Assembly: GCF_963583255.1 (NCBI RefSeq)
Contig: NC_084816.1
Span: 24,078,119-24,142,118 of the forward strand
Origin: Pyrus communis
Lineage: Eukaryota > Streptophyta > Magnoliopsida > Rosales > Rosaceae
Reading direction: 5' to 3'
DNA: 64,000 nt
In this document: piece by piece, positions 57,260 through 64,000 of the stretch
How the letters are laid out: every line of letters starts with the position of its first letter
Position numbering within the stretch: the stretch's first letter is position 1
Notes under the pieces: generated by a model
Databases searched by the model: none
Seen by the model: only the letters and a program-made list of their open reading frames with translations
Told to the model about the DNA's origin: nothing
Position numbers and translations under genes: made by a program

Positions 57260-59160
57260 CCGGCTTTGAAGGTTTAGACGTTGTTGCTTATAATAACTAC
57301 TAAACTCTGACCTTGTTTTTGTAGACGATTAAGGAAAAGGAAACAAATTAATTAATTAATTAAAATGAGAAATGCTAGCTACATTTTTCTTTTTTATCTT
57401 AATCGTCATTTTCATTTGTTTCGAGGACAAATTTTTCAATGTGACGGATTACGGTTTGATATACCAAATGTAATAATACAATTGATTGGAAACTTAAGGA
57501 AAAAAAACTCCAATAAATTATATCATTACGCTTGAGGTACTGGACCGTATTTCATGCACAGTGAAATGATATGATTGTTGATGATTGAATTGTTACTTAA
57601 TTATTTATTAACGTGCCTATTTTTTTATTTTTTATAACACATCATTTAATTTGTAAATTTTAATTTCTTTAACATTATCCAAAAGGTAAAACTCTCGTTC
57701 CCAAGTCGAGTGAGATTGACAAACGAGAGGAGGACAGGCGTACAAGTTGATATCCAAGACGGAGATGCCACTTGGCATTCTTACATTTATCCCTCTCATG
57801 TAAGTGAAGTTACCAATCATCTGGAACTTCAACGGCTGCGGCCATGCCTCTCATATTCCTCTGTCTCCCATATGCGCTCAATGGTCATAGGACGTACAGA
57901 ATCCGACATTTGGCTCCATTCTCACATATACCTTCACTTCTACCAGCGGCTTTCCAACAAAGTTAAATCTCTAATTTTCATCGCTCAGTACTATGGTCTG
58001 ATGATATTTATTTTTACTTGAAAGTGAGAGGTTTTAGGTTTGAATCGCATGGATAGCGAATTCGATATCAAATTAGGCTACCCATTATGTGACTTAGCCG
58101 AACTCCTCATCCCTTTAGTGTAAAAAATATCGATGCACTAAAAAAATCTCTATTTTTCTGCTATATGCACCCATGAGATTATTAAAGGTGACAACTTCTT
58201 CAACTTGGTCAGTTTGCCAACCATACAAACCACACGATAATCGTCATTAGCAATGAGTTCCAATTTTAGAGCTTTGTTTACTTGGTTGATCTTTGCAGTC
58301 TGCATTTGTGCCTCGACCCGATATGGACAGCTTCCGCTGCGGGGACAACAAGGGCTATCAAGCAAAGGCTCCCAAAACTACGATCAATGCAAATGGTACT
58401 CCTACTCGTAGACATCCTTTTCTTCTCCACTTGCTGACTTTTCTTTTGAAAATTTTCTAGCTTCCTTTCCAAATATGCAGGCTGCCTTCTTTGCCTGCTT
58501 CCCCGGCATTTCAAACCAAACCCCAACGTGATCCAAATACAATTGCAGATTCAACGTCAATGGATGTCGACTTTCCTTCTTAAGCTGATCATCATTCACC
58601 AGAAATGCAGATTCCTCGTCCATGCACCCTCGTAACAATAACCTTTCCTTAAGCAGATTCTTCAAATGAGACAGATATAATATCCAAATTAATCTGCTAT
58701 GTTTTATCCCTACTTAAGAAGAAAATAGACCCCTTTGTAAAAATTGATCAAGTCTCTTGAGTTTTCATCATCAATCTTCACAAGCCATCCATCAAAAACA
58801 CAAGTAGCAATCGTACTTGAAACATTAGACCATCAGCCATGACATGTGACCATCTCGATGTCCGAATATTCTGTCCGTTGGGGAATATTTATGGAATATA
58901 ATCAAGAATATTCTTTGTGTTGACTTTTTCGAAATTTACCTAGGATCCTTCTTAGGGTAATTCAACGTCCTGGATCCGTTTTTGAGGTATGTTTTCTCAA
59001 ATTCAATCATTTTAATAGAGTTTTATTAATTGTTTATGTGCTTAGGGGCAATTATTTGTGGCGTTTCCATCTTCGCTAGTTTGCATAGCTTTTCGGCAGC
59101 GAAGTATCTGTGAGTGGACCCCTTTTAAAATCCATATTTTAATAGTAGAAATGCATACAT
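57260..59160. other. intergenic, no supported gene
   Basis: About 57560-57690 shares a repeat with 27780-27960. On the minus strand 58150-58665 yields three overlapping ORFs in different frames (for example KQAKKAACIFGKEARKF) that may be one frameshifted gene relic, but I do not recognise it. Confidence 0.4.
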
Positions 59161-61049
59161 GAAATGTGATAGCCCGTCCCAAAAGTTATCTTTGATGGCG
59201 TGGAATGACGATTTTGCCCTTGGACGTTAGTTGGTGTCTTGGGTGATTTGTTTTCTTTTGTTTTGGGTTGGCTGCCATCAGGACATACACACACCCACAT
59301 ACACCAAAACAAACCCCTGGACCCTCCTCTCTTTCCTCACTCTCGGATTTTCCTCCATTTCCGTACAATTGTACGAACAACTTCGAAACTAACCTCTCCA
59401 CTCACGGATCGTGGTCATTGTTAGTGTTTTTGGACTCATTTCAAGCTCAGGAGTTGAGCTATACCATTTTTAGAACGTGAAGCTGTCGGAAAACCCGAGA
59501 ACCATAACCTCCGATTTGAGGTACTGTTCATGTACACGTAATTGTGAAGTTTTTGGAAGATTCTAACCATATAGGAAGCTTTAGAACATCTTCACGATGC
59601 TCGAGGAATAATTTTGGAAGATTTTGGACGTCGGAAAGCTCGGGTTGGCGAGTTGCAGAGGTGACTGGAATATCGAAGGATATTCTGACGAGTTTTCAGG
59701 GGTTTTGGGTCACAAAAGTTGTAAGGTTTTGTTCTACTCGTTGTAAGCTTCATTTTGGTACAAATTTCGTGGAATTTGGTTGAGAAATGAAGAAGATATG
59801 AAGTTTTAAAGTTTTTCCAGAAACCGGCAAGAATTCGAGTTGTAGACGGTGGCGGACTACGGCGACCGGCGAGGCTTACCAGAGAAGGAGGAGAATATTT
59901 CTTCAGAGTTGACGGAATATTCTAACGGCGTTAGGTAAAGGTCGTTAACTTTTGTTAAGGTTTTAACGGAATATTACTAATGGCCGTTAGGCCCAGTTAG
60001 GGTTTGGCCGTGTATGGCTGGTGCGTCTGGCCGTTCCTTGGCCTGCACGTGGCGGCGCGTGGGTGGTCGAAAAATTATTCTAAAAATATGGGGATGTTCG
60101 TGAGGTTGAGTAGATCACGGTGGTATATTCAAACACCCCATTTGAGCAATATTTGAGAAGTTATTACTTAGTTTCGTTTATGTGCTTTAAATTAACGTTT
60201 TTATAGTTGTTTCGCATATAGGTGAGACCTATCTCGAGGACGAGTGCAATCACTCGAGGCTAGGGGGCTGCGACCCTTCCACATACCAGTGAGTGGGTCT
60301 TTTCCTTTTATCGTATATATATGACTGATAATTCCACAAACGTTTACAAATTGAATTTCATATAATTTTTGTTAAAGCTTTGGAGGACTAGTGTGAACTA
60401 CGAATGACTTGATCCCTATTTAGGGTACGTAGGCAGTCTAACGAGACGTTAGATGTAGCCATACAATAAACGAGACTAAATATTTGAGATAATAGCCTTG
60501 CTTGTGGAATTGAGCAGTGTGAGGGAGATTGGTGAAAAATGGGAAATTTAACCTTAGGTTTTGGTAGTTAAATGTTGGTCATAAGTTAAGATGTGAAGAA
60601 TCAAGAAATTGAGGTAAGGAAAGGTAAGTAGTGATAGTTAATTTAATTAGTATCTATTTGGACTTATCATTGATGATTATTCTTGAAAATAAATAGTTTG
60701 GGAGTGGGGTGTTACAGTTATGCATTTCATGTCATTTGTATATATGTCTATATATCTGGAAATGTTTATAATATGGTTGAATTTCATATTTACATCATGG
60801 CATACTCATATGTTTATTACCTGAACCTAATTATTGTGAATGCTTTGAAGTGCCAAATGACGTTGCAGACGCTCAGGTAAGATTCAGGTAAGTACAATTT
60901 GATGATAATGATGGTAGTGAGTACAATTGTATTGAGATATGTTAGAGCTCATAAACCTGCACCTCGGTGTTAATGCTCCAGCCCGTGGCCAGGGCCTAGC
61001 CTTCACGTGATCGTTCACCTCCCGTACCACACGCTTACCTTGGATCCAA

Positions 61050-61460
61050 GGTAAGTGCCAGCCTGTCGTACATACCACGTTAGATGGTTCCGACTCGTAG
61101 GTGACATGCGATACTTCGCATAGCCTTCACGTGATCGCAGCATTTGAGCGTATTTATTTACACTCAGCCTGTTGTACATACCACTTTAGGTGGTTCCGAC
61201 TCGTGTGCAGGAATTGATTGAGGAGCTATATGTGCTAGCAATGATTGTTGAGAGATTGGATGAGATATGAATAAGTCATACAGGTCATTATAGGTGACTT
61301 CGACTTATATGTGCTAGCAATGATGATGAGATATGAATAAGTCGTATAGGTCACTATAGGTGACTCCGATTTATATACTAGCTATACATGATGAGATATG
61401 TGATGTGATATGTGCACAGTTGTACAGGTCACCATAGGTGATTCTGACTCGCATGCTAAT
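61050..61460. repeat. diverged tandem repeats ('gtacataccac..ggt..ttccgactcg')
   Basis: The phrase 'cataccac(g/t)ttag(a/g)tggttccgactcgt' occurs twice (about 61072 and 61178). Related 'ggtcactataggtgactccgatttat'-type units follow three more times to 61450. Other shared words are 'ccttcacgtgatcg' and 'tgatgagatatg(aata)'. Confidence 0.75.
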
Positions 61461-62069
61461 ATGGTTTATTAAGCACGTGATTTTTTGTATTGCCAATGAG
61501 ATGCTGGATAGTGGTATACTTTCGGGTTTACTATTAGTATTCTTTTGATTTCATACTTTTACGTAGTATGATTTGTTGGAAACTATACAAACCTTTCGGT
61601 GAGGGGTTACTACCTTTGATAATGGAAATGATTTTGAAAATCCTTGTTTCGATCACTCACTCACATTTTCTATTTATGCACCCTTCCAGGTACTAGCAGC
61701 AGAGTTTCCGTATCGACGAGGATCTGTGGCACTTCCCAGTACAGGTGGCTTCTTTTGATGGTATAATCACTATCTTACCTTACTGTACTACACCTATGCT
61801 CTGTATCACGCGTGAAATGGGTCCAGACCCGCTCACCGCGCACTCAGGTACTTAGGCATTTTAAGATTTTAATGTATTCACACTTTATATATTATCACAC
61901 TTTATGGCTTCGTCACCTCTCTGGTGTCGGCCATCACGCCTTTGGGGTCCTAATGGATATTCCGGGTCAGGGTGTGTTATGAAAAGCATGATTTAATGAT
62001 TACGTTTTATGAGATATTACGCTTACTGAGAATATTTTGGAATACCATATTTTATTGAACTCATGTTCT

Positions 62070-62165
62070 TTGTAGTATAAATGATGGATGACTTTATACT
62101 GTTTATGAACATGCTTTTACACACTTCTTTATAGTATAGATGATGGATGACTTTATACTATGAAG
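62070..62165. repeat. short tandem duplication
   Basis: 'tagtataaatgatggatgac' at ~62074 recurs as 'tagtatagatgatggatgac' at ~62133, each followed by 'tttatact'. Confidence 0.85.
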
Positions 62166-62472
62166 ATGTTTTTGAGATATATGTATCTATGTTTGGAAAG
62201 ACTATGTTCAATGATTTTGTGCGTATCTAGTGGTCATGGTTCTGCCTACGGACGAGGGAGATGTTTGGCTGAGGGAGATATATGGCTGGCAGGAGGTGTA
62301 TATTGATGGCTTTGGGTCGAGAGATACTGATAATGATATCACTAGCTAGCACACTATATACGACATATGTTTCATGAAAGGTTTTATGGCATACTAGGAT
62401 TTTCAGAAAACCTATTACATATTATGCTATTAGTTTTCATAAAACTTTGGAGGTTCATATGTTGAATAACTG

Positions 62473-62477
<5 letters not shown>

Positions 62478-62507
<30 letters not shown>
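62478..62507. repeat. (TA)n microsatellite
   Basis: About 30 bases of alternating TA. Confidence 0.9.
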
Positions 62508-62509
<2 letters not shown>

Positions 62510-63304
62510 ACTTGGTCCACTCATATTTGTTTTACACATCCTCAGGATTTAGAATTGAGGTGTACAATCTCGGCGTCAAGGCACTTCCGTATCGGCATCT
62601 TCGAGTCCTCTTGGGGTAGGACCCGCTCCTTTGTTCATTCAATTTTTAGTGTTCTAGATTAGTTGTATGCTATGAACACGTTCCTTAAATGCATATTCAT
62701 TATATTTAAATTTATAAGTCTTATTTATTTATTGTTCTCATGTATTTTAATATGGTTTTGTCATCTTCAGGTCTCGGTCAACATGTGTCTACCTTGGTAT
62801 TTGAAAGAATATCAGGATCGAACGTATCAAGCCAAGTCGAGAATTAAACTTTCTACAATCACGGTGATTTTTGGTCGCTGACCTACCAATTTATGAAAAC
62901 TATCCACCAATGACAGTACCCCATGTTGAAAAATAGGTGCATTTGTCCTGACAAGAAATAAGCATTTGGAAGGACTACGTGCCTACGTCTGGATACATAC
63001 CTATTCACTCACATCTGGAGAGAAAAAGGTTCAATTACCTTTATCACGAATTATCCTATGAGAGCCGGACAAAGGTACAGAGATGTTAATTTTTCATTGT
63101 AACTTGAACACGGGTGGTACATCACGTGTTTTTATATAAGTGGTGAAATTTTTTATTTTTTTAAGTTATTAACTTTTTAACACACATATCCTACCATTTG
63201 TATAGTGACACATAATGTATCATCCCGTATTCCGATTACACTGAAAAATCTCTTCCAAAAATTCTAGAATGAACTGGTTCATGTCATAAATAATACTTGT
63301 GTGC

Positions 63305-63700
63305 AATTTAAGCAATCATAACTTTTCAACGGTCGAATCATATATCCAAAATAGTAAATCTGCCAATATCTAGTCACTATTTCCGCAATACTTGTGTGAC
63401 ATTAAATGCTCATAACCTTTCAACAATTCACATAATATAGTAAACATGTTATTATTTACTTACCGTGCGACAATATATGCGCGCTAATAAGCGCTCAAAA
63501 CCTTTCAATAGTCCAATTCACATAACGAAAATAGTTAATTTCGTAATATCTACTTATTGTTATTACAAAACTTAGAACCTCGCAATTGTCAAATTTCCAA
63601 AAACAAAACAGTAAAATTATGTCAATATCTATTCATTGTTACGATAGTACTTTCGCGCTATCAAGCGCTCAGAAACTTTCAACGGTCGAAACAAATCTAA
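63305..63700. repeat. diverged ~90-bp tandem repeat, about five units
   Basis: Units begin near 63309, 63403, 63492, 63570 and 63663 with variants of 'agcgctcataacctttcaacggtc'. Each continues through 'aaaatagtaaat', 'aatatcta(g/t)tcattgtt' and 'gcaatactt(g/t)cgcg'. Spacing is 78-94 bases. No coding potential. Confidence 0.75.
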
Positions 63701-63766
63701 TCATTTAAAACCCACTCCAAATCAATAAATTAATCCAACCGTTAATGCAAAAGTGTTCCATCCCAA

Positions 63767-63800
63767 CCCCCCCCCCCCCCCCCAAACGGGCGGGGGGGAC
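63767..63800. repeat. C17 tract followed by G-rich hairpin partner
   Basis: Seventeen consecutive C (63767-63783), then aaacgggc and seven G. The two runs could pair as a hairpin, or form i-motif/G-quadruplex structures. Length may be unreliable in sequencing. Confidence 0.85.
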
Positions 63801-64000
63801 CACTCTTCCAAATCATGTCAAATTTGTTCAAATGCCATGTTTAATCTTATCAATCCATTGTTGGGTTGGGCTAAACTAGAAAAACCAAAACCCATTAATC
63901 CAATCCACCAGAACAATCCAAACCCGGAACCAAACTCGAATTCGGACAATAGGAACTAGAAGTATATGGATAAGGAGGGAGTGTATTGGTAACAGAACCC

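Larger units (their letters stand above)
59165..62800 (+). mobile_element. probable long LTR or LTR-derived sequence (Ty3-gypsy-like)
   Basis: It begins tgtgatagcccgtcccaaaa, a start seen in long plant gypsy LTRs. It runs for more than 3 kb without coding capacity, contains internal tandem repeats and LTR-style phrases such as 'gaggctagggggctgcgacc' and 'gtaggacccgctcc'. The 3' limit is not fixed. No protein domains of gag/pol are visible, so it may be a solo LTR. Family assignment is from overall appearance and should be treated as tentative. Confidence 0.45.

Noticed and set aside
58150..58665. Three overlapping minus-strand ORFs
   Set aside because: They might be one frameshifted gene, but no part matches a family I know; a protein search would be needed before annotating.
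61072..61450. CRISPR-like appearance of repeated 'ttccgactcg' units
   Set aside because: Units vary in sequence and spacing, and the window is a plant nuclear genome; these are LTR-type tandem repeats.

Overview
This is a nuclear window from a flowering plant. The evidence is interrupted genes with GT-AG introns, a cytosolic tRNA-Leu, a classical arabinogalactan protein, a TIR1-type auxin receptor with a miR393 site, a vacuolar NHX antiporter, and a dense AT-rich layer of plant transposons (Ty1-copia, Cassandra TRIM, Mutator-like Pack-MULEs, CACTA, MITEs). The repeat style would fit a woody eudicot, possibly Rosaceae, but that assignment is inference.

Layout. 0-9 kb: MITE-type repeats, tRNA-Leu(AAG) at 1214-1294 (-), an AGP gene (3623-4033), a decayed NETWORKED-type (NAB domain) pseudogene (5313-5980, -) and an aspartic-protease fragment (8016-8458, -). 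9.8-10.9 kb: a three-exon FYV7/TAP26-like rRNA-processing gene. 11.3-16.9 kb: two diverged copies of one non-coding segment separated by a nested inverted-repeat element. 18.1-20.9 kb: a three-exon TIR1-like auxin receptor (-). 21.5-27.7 kb: a Pack-MULE with a perfect 9-bp target duplication, lying upstream of TIR1. It carries an aminoacylase-1 gene fragment and is itself split by a young Ty1-copia element with an unbroken 1475-codon ORF. 28-39 kb: mostly repeats, including a LINE scrap, a complete Cassandra element with 5S-like LTRs, and a 222-bp MITE. 39.7-41.4 kb: a second Pack-MULE of the same family with a captured ribose-5-phosphate isomerase fragment, another MITE, and a heat-shock-factor exon-1 pseudogene. 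43.6-43.9 kb: a solo LTR.

45-57 kb is a tandem duplication of a two-gene block: a Gly-rich/Cys-tail small protein gene (+) followed by an NHX antiporter gene (-). The second block is intact (115-aa small protein; 13-coding-exon, 545-aa NHX). In the first block the small-protein gene survives (154 aa) but NHX has decayed to exon scraps, and a 498-bp element has inserted there. A degenerate CACTA-type transposase gene and a CACTA right terminus lie between the blocks. 59-63 kb looks like a long LTR, probably Ty3-gypsy-like; 63.3-63.7 kb is a diverged ~90-bp tandem repeat.

Six plausibly intact protein genes were found: AGP, FYV7-like, TIR1-like, two small Gly-rich proteins and NHX. They do not form a pathway. 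The most informative content is the transposon biology (nested insertions with target duplications, gene capture) and the decayed tandem block.
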